Notes under the pieces: generated by a model
Told to the model about the DNA's origin: nothing
Seen by the model: only the letters and a program-made list of their open reading frames with translations
Databases searched by the model: none
In this document: one piece after another, positions 1 to 8,426 of the stretch
How the letters are laid out: each line of letters starts with the position of its first letter
Numbering within the stretch: position 1 is the stretch's first letter
Made by a program: the position numbers and the translations under genes
NCBI GenBank assembly: GCA_016714765.1
Contig: JADKCF010000008.1
Coordinates: 62,001 to 126,000, forward strand
DNA length: 64,000 bases
From: Saprospiraceae bacterium
GTDB lineage: Bacteria > Bacteroidota > Bacteroidia > Chitinophagales > Saprospiraceae
Direction: 5' to 3'

Positions 1-1
1 T

Positions 2-526
2 TTACTGACTACTTCGTGTGAAAAAACGCCGACACCTATCAATGAAGAGGAATTAATCACAACCCTTGTGTTTACCCTGGATGCTGTGGGAAATAATCAA
101 GATGTAGTGATGACTTTCAAAGATCCGGACGGCAATGGTGGAATTGCCCCCACTATCACAACTATCGGCGTCATGAAATCTGGTGAAACTTATAATGGCA
201 GTCTGACCTTGCTAAATGAATCTGAAAATCCTGTAATAAATATTACTGCTGAAATAGAGGCAGAAGCTGAGGCTCACCAGTTTTTTTACGCAGTTAGTGG
301 AGCACTTGCTGGAAATATTGATATCACATATGAGGATAAAGACAAGGACAATCTCCCTTTAGGCCTAAAAACCAAAGTAGTGCCAAGGGCTACAGGTTCA
401 GGTAAACTTAAGCTTCTGCTCAGACATGAACCCAACAAAAAAGCCGTTGGTGTCAGTACCGGAATCATAGACAATGCGGGTGGAGAAACAGACCTGGAAG
501 TAAGTTTCGATTTGGTTGTGAACTGA
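2..526 (+). CDS. Lipoprotein of unknown function, 5' end outside window
   Basis: The frame is open from base 2. Residues before the first internal start (GTG at 68) read LLTTSCEK, a lipobox, so the real start and most of the signal peptide lie upstream and the mature lipoprotein begins at the Cys near base 17. The roughly 165 visible mature residues alternate short beta-strand-like stretches with Asp/Gly/Thr turns (DPDGNGG, LRHEPNKK, NAGGETDL) and contain no membrane segment. It resembles short Bacteroidota lipoproteins that databases label 'type 1 periplasmic-binding fold superfamily', a label for which I know no experimental support. Role unknown; probably anchored in the outer membrane. 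Confidence 0.75.
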   Translation, partial: LLTTSCEKTPTPINEEELITTLVFTLDAVGNNQDVVMTFKDPDGNGGIAPTITTIGVMKSGETYNGSLTLLNESENPVINITAEIEAEAEAHQFFYAVSGALAGNIDITYEDKDKDNLPLGLKTKVVPRATGSGKLKLLLRHEPNKKAVGVSTGIIDNAGGETDLEVSFDLVVN

Positions 527-542
527 TCATTATACCATCAGA

Positions 543-1184
543 TTAATGTTTCAAGACGGAGACTGTATATTTACCATTTATGTAAATAGGTAATCGCACA
601 GGTTTTTTATCCTTGATGGACAAATAATCTTCAAAATATATTTTGTCAAGGACAAATGTTTGTTGAGAGGCAAGGTAAGTAAAATCAACAAAATAATCGT
701 ATTGATGCTGCCTGCCATTAGAAAATACAACGAATACAAACTCAGCTTTTTGTTTGTCAACCCACCCAATCAAATTGATGTAAATAACAGAGTTCCTTAT
801 CTTTTGGAGTTCCAAGCCGAGCTCTGGACTTATGAGTATCACCTCAGTATCTTCGATTTTTTTTGGCAATTGTACATCCGGCCAATCGTCATCCTGACCA
901 TAAACATGTTTACCAAAGTACAACGTATCAAAACTGATTTTATCCTTTTTATATACAGCTTTTATAAATTCGGAAATAGATTGTGTATAAATTTTGTTCA
1001 GTTTTATTTTATGTAACGATGCACTGTCATTGTTTGAAACTGCGTCAAATTGCAGATTATCAGGTGTTTGACGCAAATCAACTGTATTGTTGGGTTTTGT
1101 GCCGGCAGGATGTTGTGAGCAAGCTGTAATATTGATTAGTAGGTACCAAAATACCAATGTTATAATGTTTTTTTGATTGTCCAT
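543..1184 (-). CDS. Hypothetical lipoprotein
   Basis: A protein of 213 residues beginning MDNQKNI, followed by a hydrophobic segment and the lipobox NITAC, so a lipoprotein signal peptide is likely. An ATG eight codons earlier (1208) is in frame but would put extra residues before the signal peptide, so I prefer 1184. The C-terminal half alternates strands with charged turns and ends in a basic tail. No family recognised. It lies about 65 bases downstream of the DUF2867 oxidoreductase gene on the same strand and may be cotranscribed with it. Confidence 0.6.
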   Translation of the reverse strand: MDNQKNIITLVFWYLLINITACSQHPAGTKPNNTVDLRQTPDNLQFDAVSNNDSASLHKIKLNKIYTQSISEFIKAVYKKDKISFDTLYFGKHVYGQDDDWPDVQLPKKIEDTEVILISPELGLELQKIRNSVIYINLIGWVDKQKAEFVFVVFSNGRQHQYDYFVDFTYLASQQTFVLDKIYFEDYLSIKDKKPVRLPIYINGKYTVSVLKH

Positions 1185-1250
1185 TATGTGCAATTTCAGC
1201 CAGTTCATAAACGGTGTTAGTTATGTTTTGGTTCTTGTAAGTTAAAATAT

Positions 1251-2717
1251 TCACTTTTTGTTTGGTAGTGACCAAAGACTTCCTGATGTGGGTGTATTCT
1301 CTGCTATTTTATGGATCATGCCATTAAAAATTAAGCCGTGAAAAGGAAGTACCGCATACCAATAAAGCCTACCCAAAACACCAAGCGGCCTGAAAGTGGC
1401 TGTTTGAGTGAGCATTTGCTGGTCATCGATTTTAAACTCTAGCCACGCCTCGCCGGGAAGTTTCATCTCTGCAAACAAAAGCAATCTCCTTTCATTTTTA
1501 TCTGCCAGCAAAACCCGCCAAAAATCTAGACTGTCTCCTGTTTGTATCACAGAATCTAGCTTTCGTCCCCTGCGCATGCCTACGCCACCTGCAAGTTGGT
1601 CCAGGAATCCCCTTATTTCCCATAGCCAATTGCCGTAATACCATCCATTTTTGCCACCGATAGACCATATCTTTTCCAGAGAGACATCGATGTTTTCGAC
1701 TTTCATAGTGCGTATGTCTTTATAACATCCATTTACAGGCACTTCGATAAACTTAGAAAAGCCTTCGCTGAAAATATCACTTGTTTGAGCATCTTTCCAG
1801 CTGGAAAGCACCTGGTTTTGTTCTATTTTATCAAAAGCCATTTTTATTGCCGTATCGTAGTATATCAGTTTTATACCTAGTTGATTTGCCAGGTCATTGG
1901 GTTTGCATATTACATCTATCTTCATACTATTGACCAGATTCTTTGCCAGAGAATAGGACGTAGCTGTGACAAAATATAACCAGTATGAGGTAATTTTAGG
2001 TGTCATCACCGGAATAATAAAAATATGCCTTTTTAAGCCTCTGATTTTTGCAAACCGCAATAACATCTCTTTATAACTTAAAATATCTGGGCCACCTATG
2101 TCATAACTTTTATTAAAGACATCATCTTTACCGATGACACCAATCAAAAATTCAATAATGTTGCGGATAGCTATGGGTTGACATTTTGTTTTCAGCCAGC
2201 GGGGCGTAATCATTACTGGCAGTTTCTCTACCAAATCTCTGATGATTTCAAAAGATGCACTTCCTGAACCAATGATGATTCCAGCTTTCAGGGTAGTCAA
2301 TGCAAATTTTGACCCTGACAAAACTGTTTCTACATTTTTTCGTGAAGAAAGGTGTTTTGACAATTCCTCAGTATTGGTGATACCACTTAAATAAATAACT
2401 TGTCGGGCATTAGTCTGCTCTATTCGTTCTTTAAAATTGGCTGCACATAGGGCTTCCATATTTTCGAAGTCACCTGTTTGGGTGGACATGGAATGTATCA
2501 GGTAATAGGCTATGTCGATGTCATCAGGTATTTGCTTTAAACTTTCTTTTTTTAAAAAATCTGCTTCTAAGACCAATATTTGGGAAGACATATAATTTTT
2601 AATACTGAATCTATGCTTGTCCCTTACGCAACATACTACTTCATGGCCGTTTTCTATTAAAACTGGCAACAATCTTTGTGCAATGTATCCGGTGACTCCC
2701 GTGAGCAAAATTTTCAT
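1251..2717 (-). CDS. NAD(P)-binding SDR-type oxidoreductase with C-terminal DUF2867
   Basis: 488 residues. The N-terminus carries the Rossmann dinucleotide motif (TGVTGYIAQRLLP, residues 7-19) typical of atypical or extended SDR proteins that bind NAD(P). The middle has the NmrA/epimerase-like pattern (YYLIHSM near residue 90, GGPD near 225). The last 150 residues match the DUF2867 type (WLWEIRGFLDQLAGGVGMRRG, LPGEAWLEFKI), a START-like fold often fused to such Rossmann domains. Substrate unknown. Length fits the two-domain family. The ATG at 2717 directly precedes the nucleotide-binding strand, so the protein is cytoplasmic with no signal peptide. Confidence 0.85.
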   Translation of the reverse strand: MKILLTGVTGYIAQRLLPVLIENGHEVVCCVRDKHRFSIKNYMSSQILVLEADFLKKESLKQIPDDIDIAYYLIHSMSTQTGDFENMEALCAANFKERIEQTNARQVIYLSGITNTEELSKHLSSRKNVETVLSGSKFALTTLKAGIIIGSGSASFEIIRDLVEKLPVMITPRWLKTKCQPIAIRNIIEFLIGVIGKDDVFNKSYDIGGPDILSYKEMLLRFAKIRGLKRHIFIIPVMTPKITSYWLYFVTATSYSLAKNLVNSMKIDVICKPNDLANQLGIKLIYYDTAIKMAFDKIEQNQVLSSWKDAQTSDIFSEGFSKFIEVPVNGCYKDIRTMKVENIDVSLEKIWSIGGKNGWYYGNWLWEIRGFLDQLAGGVGMRRGRKLDSVIQTGDSLDFWRVLLADKNERRLLLFAEMKLPGEAWLEFKIDDQQMLTQTATFRPLGVLGRLYWYAVLPFHGLIFNGMIHKIAENTPTSGSLWSLPNKK

Positions 2718-2941
2718 ACAACTTTATTGATTATCTGATGACCAATAATCATGTACTTTTCCATATTGAATCGATATTCATGATATTATCTCGTTCATAC
2801 TGGAGCAAATTTGGGTATGAAAATAAATGCGCCATTTTAAAAATAGGATGAAGATTTGATTTTTTGTACCATATGCAGTCTCCGGCTTTAACTTATTTTT
2901 GAGTGGGATATCACCCACTTTTTTGCACTGGAATGATTCCA

Positions 2942-3290
2942 TTACTTTTTTCCAGAAAGATTCCTAGATATAAATCCAGTCTGGTCCTGCCACACCTCTA
3001 TAAATATCCCTGCAACTATCGGCAAGGTAAACATATAACCTGAGGATTTGTTTTCATTTATGATCTTTTTTGAAACCTCAACACCTATTAATCCACCGGA
3101 CAACCTGCCCATAATTGATTTTGTATGGAGCAAATGCATGATTTTTTCATTATTTAGGTTATTATTGGATTTACCAAATAAACAATCAGTCTGGAACCTA
3201 CGAATGCTCCGATTATTGCTCCAAGAATAATAGATAGTCTGTTGGTGTTGGATATAAGGTCATGTGTACTGTATTTATTTTTTATTCTTT
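2942..3290 (-). pseudogene. Decayed prolipoprotein diacylglyceryl transferase (Lgt)-like remnant
   Basis: Two patches in different frames resemble the core of Lgt-family membrane enzymes. One patch (about 3175-3290) reads RLSIILGAIIGAFVGSRLI. The other (2942-3139) reads GRLSGGLIGVEVSKKI followed by SSGYMFTLPI. They are separated by a frameshift near 3160-3175. No N-terminal segment remains because the upstream dioxygenase gene overlaps it, and the usual GRIGCF and HPTQ segments are absent or scrambled downstream of 2942. I read it as a relic. Single-base assembly errors, common in this window, could explain the frameshift but not the missing start. Confidence 0.45.
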
Positions 3291-3955
3291 TTTTTGTAAT
3301 TTGGTATATTTAATCCTAATATTATATCGCGCTCGGCTATTTGAATCTGATCATTATGTAATACTCTAACTATTCCACTACCACCTCTGTTTTCTTGTGG
3401 ATATTTTTTTAGATAGGGCAGAAGTAACTTGTCGTCATCAAAATTTATATCGTCGAGATAATATTCGTTATCTATATCAGGCTCTTTGATGGAAAAATGG
3501 ATGTGTGCAGGCAACACATCGTCCGGATATGGTGCAGGTCTCACGGTATAAAGTGTATATTTCCCATTTTTATCTGTTTTTAGCCAACCTCGAATATGAC
3601 CATGTGGTAGAGCATTTTTATTCACACCTTGTTTCGATGAGTATAATCCATCGTTGTCAGTCTGCCAATAATAGATAATGATATTAGGGGCAGGAGTCTG
3701 ACCATTAAGTTGATAAACGGTCCCGGATACCAACAATTTTTGCCCTTTTTCTGTCCATCCTGCGCTTGTGTCAGTAGAGCTGATATGGGATGGCATACCT
3801 ACATACATCAATTCACAGCCGTCACATCCACCGCCTACAAGTTTTTCCTTGGGTATCAAAGCTTGACTTTCGGGGGTGTGTTTATTTTGTCCCATACAAC
3901 TGCACAGTTTCGTAAGAACCATAATCAGAAGTGGTAAGTAAAAATGTCGTTTCAT
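3275..3955 (-). CDS. Intradiol ring-cleavage dioxygenase-like lipoprotein
   Basis: 226 residues with a lipoprotein signal peptide (hydrophobic residues 6-17, then KLCSC), so it is exported and lipid-anchored, unlike cytoplasmic catechol or protocatechuate dioxygenases. The core matches the protocatechuate 3,4-dioxygenase beta-sandwich: SGTVYQLNG, IIYYWQTDNDGLYS, GHIRGWLKTDKNGKY, and YTVRPAPYPDD followed by LPAHIHF. In the family, two Tyr and two His bind Fe(III); the Tyr of the PAPYP motif and the HIH pair are visible. Secreted bacterial relatives occur but their substrates are mostly unknown. The 3' end overlaps the Lgt-like remnant. Confidence 0.8.
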   Translation of the reverse strand: MKRHFYLPLLIMVLTKLCSCMGQNKHTPESQALIPKEKLVGGGCDGCELMYVGMPSHISSTDTSAGWTEKGQKLLVSGTVYQLNGQTPAPNIIIYYWQTDNDGLYSSKQGVNKNALPHGHIRGWLKTDKNGKYTLYTVRPAPYPDDVLPAHIHFSIKEPDIDNEYYLDDINFDDDKLLLPYLKKYPQENRGGSGIVRVLHNDQIQIAERDIILGLNIPNYKKKNKK

Positions 3956-4021
3956 ATTTTTAAGTAAAACCTGATAACCTTAAAATATAGTCATAAAAGT
4001 GACATGTATTAAAATGTAGAA

Positions 4022-4055
4022 CAAATGTAGCGATTAAATTTATTGTAAACCCAAA
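4022..4055 (-). promoter_or_regulatory. Candidate Bacteroidota promoter for the dioxygenase gene
   Basis: On the minus strand TACATTTG (4022-4029) matches the -7 box TAnnTTTG and TTTG (4052-4055) is a -33 box 22 bases away. It lies 66 bases upstream of the ATG. The spacing is slightly long, so this is tentative. Confidence 0.35.
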
Positions 4056-4208
4056 TTCCGCATTCGACTTTAGTCGATTGTGTCTACAACTAAATAGTCA
4101 CCATAACTTTTATCATTAACAAATATTTACGCTTTATTTACTCTTTTTTACATCTTATATGCCCTACATAGGGCAAAACATCATTCCTTTGAACTAAAAT
4201 AGAAAGAT

Positions 4209-5959
4209 ATGTGGATTGTTATACGGAATTACTGTGTATACTGTGTTGTTATTTTGGGTATGTTTGCTTGTGGGATGAATAAGAGCAATGGCTCATCCGC
4301 AACATCAAACCTTAACGGGTCTGTAGTCCGTGCTTCCATCATTCAGAAACTAAAAGAACTGGATCACAAGCCTGTAGAAGAAAGAATAGCTCTATACAAA
4401 AAACTAAAAAAAGAGGCTCCGGATGCATACAATTTCGAAAATGAAGATGAAATCACCATGTACGGTTATGGATTTTTGTGGGCCGACAAATTTGACGAAG
4501 CTTTTGCCATTTTCCAATTGATCGTAGAACAGTTTGGGTCTGCCAATTCTTACGATAGTCTGGCAGAAGCGTATCTCAAAAAAGGCAACAGGGATGCTGC
4601 ATTGGCAAATTATGAAAAATCATTGGCAATGAATCCTGACAATTTTAATGCAGAAGACCAAATCACTTTAATCAAACACCCGGAAATAAAACCATTGACG
4701 CCAGCCGAAAAATTTGACAAAAAACATACAACAGAAGCTTACAAAGCTGACTTGGATCAGTTGGCTAAATCTCTGGTAAAAATTCATCCCAATGTATTCA
4801 AATTTACATCGCAAAAGAGTTTACTGATATTGTAGAAAAGAGTAAGTCACAGATCACGGAAAATACTAGATTCGGTGAGTTTTCATACATTTGCAACAAG
4901 ATCATAGCCAGCATCCATTGTGCGCACACCGGAATGGGTGGCTTGTACCCAGAGAACGAAATGTTGCCACAGGTACTAAAGTTCCCTGTTCAGACGCAGT
5001 GGATAGGCAATCAATTATTTGTCATTGACCCTCTGAATAATAACGATAGTTTAAAACCCAAAGACGAAATTTTGGCAATCAATGATGTGCCGGTTGCCGC
5101 AATGGTAGACGGTATTTATGAACATATAGTGGCTCAGGGGACAATCAAAACAACCAAAAATCATGTGTTTAATACCTTGTCTTCAAGCTTGATACCTTAT
5201 GCACTAGGCTTGCCTGATAGTTACACCGTTACAATAAAAGGTGTAAAAAAGCCTATAATCCTCAACAAAGCTAATAAAGATATCGGTCCGTATTGGGATT
5301 ATCTGCAATACTGTAAAGATCAGTTGTGTTTTGAAATTTTGGAAGATAAACAAACAGCACTTCTGACCATCACTTCTTTCAATTATTACTCATGGAATAA
5401 TCTACCTGAATTTATCGATTTTATTGACAAGAGCTTTAAAAAAATAGAAGAAAAAGGCGTCAAAAAACTTATTATTGATGTTCGTTATAATAGTGGTGGG
5501 TCTCAGTCTTCAGCCATCCATTTACTAAAGTACTTAGTGGATAAACCATTTACATACTATTCCAAAGCTGATTTTGATGGCAAAATGGGAAAAATAGAAG
5601 GAGAAGAACTCATCCATCCCGTGAAAAAAGGATATCAAGGGAAAGTCATATTTTTGATTGATGGCATTGGTAACTCTACTACAGGTCATTTTATGTCTTT
5701 GGTCAAAACCCTAAAGTTAGGAACCATCATCGGCGAAGAATTAGGCTCCAATCAATTTTGCTCTGCGGGCTCCACCAGCTGCAGACTTAAAAATACCAAG
5801 CTCAATTACTACGTAGCCAACAATACCCACATCTCTACCGCTACATCTTTACCTGATGAAAAAGGTATCTTGCCTGATCATTTTGTAAGCCAAAAAATCG
5901 ATGATGTGATCAATAGGAAAGATGTCGTTAAAGCGTTTGCTTTAGGCCTTTTGAAATGA
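4209..5959 (+). CDS. TPR-containing S41-family peptidase (one frameshift)
   Basis: One gene broken by a one-base deletion near 4815 in an A-run. Frame one runs 4209-4835; the continuation (KEFTDIVEKSK...) joins the frame that is open to 5959. The N-terminus has a signal sequence and Cys (ILGMFACG), probably a lipoprotein. Residues about 90-155 form TPR-like helices (AEAYLKKGNRDAALANYEKSLAMNPDN). The C-terminal part is a tail-specific-protease (S41) domain: a PDZ-like segment (LKPKDEILAINDVPV), the strand IIDVRYNSGGS, and GNSTTGHF, where the Ser is the likely nucleophile. Predicted periplasmic or surface serine protease, substrate unknown. The deletion looks like a sequencing error. Confidence 0.75.
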
Positions 5960-6174
5960 ATCATAGGAAGGAAAGATTAGCAACAGCAATATTAGGCTTG
6001 GGTCTTATCTTTATGAAGGACCAAATTGAAAATTATGAAGTTTCTCAATATTCATGGGAATTACAACATCAATTAATTAATCGTTAGGTTTGGCTGCCGA
6101 GATGTTTTACTAGCAACAGTATGGACTGATGTTAAAAGTGAAGCATTATGGACATATGTTTTGATTAATTAGTT

Positions 6175-6182
6175 TACTTTTG
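6175..6182 (+). promoter_or_regulatory. Candidate -7 promoter box
   Basis: TACTTTTG fits the Bacteroidota TAnnTTTG box and sits 28 bases before the ATG of the lipoprotein gene at 6210. No convincing -33 box is visible. Confidence 0.35.
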
Positions 6183-6209
6183 TAAATAATAATTCCTTTT
6201 ACTAAAAAT

Positions 6210-6725
6210 ATGCGCAAGATTTACCTCTTTCTTATCTCAATACTTATATTGATCCAAAGTTGTCAGCAGCATTCCATACCAAAGAATTCCAAATATCTCT
6301 CTATGGTCGGCGATATTGATTATGATGCTAAACTAGACGATACCAATTTCACCTTGTGCAATGAAAAAAATACCAAACAATACCACAATCTCAATGAAGA
6401 GTTGCAATACGAAGACGAAAAATATACACTAAACCATACTTTTATATCCCAATTCAAACCCGATCCTACGATAAAAGATTCAGGTATGATTCGTATCCGA
6501 TTTATAGTCAACTGCAAAGGTGAGACAGGTAGATTTAGATTGATCAGTTCAGGGTACGATTATAAGGAAAAACAGTTTGACAAAGCCATCACAGATCAAC
6601 TGATGACCATAACAAAAAGTCTAAAAGGATGGAAGATACTCTCTGACAAAAGAGGACCAAAAGATTACTACCAATACCTAATATTTAAGATTTCAGATGG
6701 GCAAATCAAAGAAATTCTGCCATGA
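6210..6725 (+). CDS. Lipoprotein with a TonB C-terminal-like domain
   Basis: 171 residues with a signal peptide ending in the lipobox LIQSC (Cys 18). The C-terminal 80 residues (SGMIRIRFIVNCKGETGRFR, then a helix, then YYQYLIFKISDGQI) follow the beta-alpha-beta layout of the TonB C-terminal domain seen in Bacteroidota TonB-like proteins. There is no transmembrane anchor or Pro-rich linker, so it is unlikely to energise transport. It overlaps the next gene by four bases (ATGA), indicating translational coupling. Confidence 0.65.
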   Translation: MRKIYLFLISILILIQSCQQHSIPKNSKYLSMVGDIDYDAKLDDTNFTLCNEKNTKQYHNLNEELQYEDEKYTLNHTFISQFKPDPTIKDSGMIRIRFIVNCKGETGRFRLISSGYDYKEKQFDKAITDQLMTITKSLKGWKILSDKRGPKDYYQYLIFKISDGQIKEILP

Positions 6726-7561
6726 GAAAGTCAACAAATTTCATCATTTTATGGATTATTATTTTTGTCCAAAACATAAGTACTGCGCAAAATTGTAATG
6801 TCTTTCTTTATCAAAAAGACACCTTGCAATACGAAGCTTGCCTGATCGCAGAAGATGCTTACCAATATTATCAGTACAGCCGGGAATACCAAGAAATATT
6901 GGACAAAGCCATCGAAAAATGCCCCCATTTCTCCTATGCATATCTCAATAAATCCACAGCGTATCTCAAAAGTGGTGACTTTATCACATGGAAATACCTG
7001 ATAGACAAAGCGGTAGAGTATAACTTCAGAGAGAATATCGGTTACCGTGGATGGTGCAAGTTTCAGTTTTTTAGAGATTATCAGGGTGCGATCGACGATA
7101 TAGAATCTCTAGAAGCAGCTTCCAAAGGCAATATCGGGTACTCTGCAGGTGGTCAATATCATCTGAAAGTTGCCAAAGCGCTTTGCTACAAACAATTGGG
7201 CGACGTCCATAAAGCCATAACCATTATGGAAGAATATATGGTAGATACAACTCTCCAAGTCTCAGTCTTTGATCATTTTCATTTAGGAGTCATGTATTTA
7301 GAAATAGCCGATTACGATAATGCCATCACCCAACTTAATCTCCAAAGCGCACAAAATGATCTAGCCGAAAACCAATATTACTTAGCACTTTGCTATCAAA
7401 AAATGGGAAACGACACCTTATTTAATGAACATATCGCCAAGGCCAAAGAAATGTATCTCCGTAATCAAAAGATGGTATTCCACTATACAGAGCCGATTGA
7501 TAGGGTTTATTTAAAGGAAATCGAAAGTGCTATGGAGGTACAAAAGGATGATAATAAATAA
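6722..7561 (+). CDS. Exported TPR-repeat protein
   Basis: 279 residues with a signal peptide (residues 1-22, ending near STAQ). Residues 45-250 form helical hairpins with TPR spacing (ILDKAIEKCPHFSYAYLNKS, LKVAKALCYKQLGDVHKAI, GVMYLEIADYDNAI, NQYYLALCYQKMGND). There is no catalytic domain. It is probably a periplasmic protein-interaction scaffold. The start codon overlaps the stop of the preceding TonB-C-like lipoprotein gene, so the two probably act together. Confidence 0.75.
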   Translation: MRKSTNFIILWIIIFVQNISTAQNCNVFLYQKDTLQYEACLIAEDAYQYYQYSREYQEILDKAIEKCPHFSYAYLNKSTAYLKSGDFITWKYLIDKAVEYNFRENIGYRGWCKFQFFRDYQGAIDDIESLEAASKGNIGYSAGGQYHLKVAKALCYKQLGDVHKAITIMEEYMVDTTLQVSVFDHFHLGVMYLEIADYDNAITQLNLQSAQNDLAENQYYLALCYQKMGNDTLFNEHIAKAKEMYLRNQKMVFHYTEPIDRVYLKEIESAMEVQKDDNK

Positions 7562-7621
7562 CATTTTTCTTCACGGACGAAAGTATCTAAAAAATAACAC
7601 CTTGTGTTCTATTTGTCTAAT

Positions 7622-8320
7622 TCAACAAATCAACAACAACCTCTTCTGACCATTTTTTTCCTTTGGTGCACGATGAAGACATGGGAGCACTTTACTTTCA
7701 GGATGGTCGATAGCCAGTCTGCATATATGGCCTAAACCTAATTTTATCGGTTGTGCATCGGGTTTAGCTTGGTAGTGCAGATCAAAGAACTCTTCACTTA
7801 AAAAAGATTCAAAGTCTTCGTCCGCACCATCATATATTTTTTTTAGTTCATCGCGTATTTCGGGAATAAGCACTTTTTGTGTTCCTTGCACATTGGGTAA
7901 AATTTCACTTGTAGAGCCATAATACGTGCACAAAATGGTATCAGCTGCTATGGGAGCACGATCTACATGGAAAGAATAAACATCAGTAGGAAAAAACTGA
8001 AAACTATCATCTCTTTCATAGTACTGAATCACGTTTAGCACAGGAGACGCACCATACGCTTCCAATATTCTCAGGTCATTTAAAAGGATCTCGCGTGCAA
8101 GCTGCCCTTGTTCACTCAACTGAAGTGCCAGAAGCTCATCTGGATGGAGTTCGACAATATTTTCGTTTGCTTCTACCTGATGGACAATCTCAGCAAAATC
8201 GCCTTTCAGATTCCGAGTCCAACAAATCACATTCGTGTTACCCTGAAAAGGCGTGCCAACTAAGTCTTCGAAATTAGTGACACATTGCATTTGATTTTCT
8301 GAAGGAGGTCTATTTGCCAT
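7622..8320 (-). CDS. DUF1826 family protein
   Basis: 232 residues, no signal peptide. The central block DVYSFHVDRAP followed by TILCTYYGSTSEILPN, and the tail GLGHICRLAIDHPESKVLPCLHRAP, match what I know of DUF1826, a bacterial family of unknown function. Conserved His and Asp residues suggest metal binding, but this is only inference. The gene stands alone between a convergent TPR gene and the secreted beta-helix gene. Confidence 0.65.
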   Translation of the reverse strand: MANRPPSENQMQCVTNFEDLVGTPFQGNTNVICWTRNLKGDFAEIVHQVEANENIVELHPDELLALQLSEQGQLAREILLNDLRILEAYGASPVLNVIQYYERDDSFQFFPTDVYSFHVDRAPIAADTILCTYYGSTSEILPNVQGTQKVLIPEIRDELKKIYDGADEDFESFLSEEFFDLHYQAKPDAQPIKLGLGHICRLAIDHPESKVLPCLHRAPKEKNGQKRLLLIC

Positions 8321-8426
8321 TAGGGGTAGAGCACTTTATTGTTTGAAAAAAGTTTACAAATTAGAGATTTTTGTGCATACGAATGGGCTGATTGATCGCA
8401 TCGGCAACTACACTACAGCTTTGTTG

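Noticed and set aside
660..1016. 118-codon plus-strand frame opposite the lipoprotein gene at 543-1184
   Set aside because: It is antisense to a frame with a clear lipobox and has no recognisable features.
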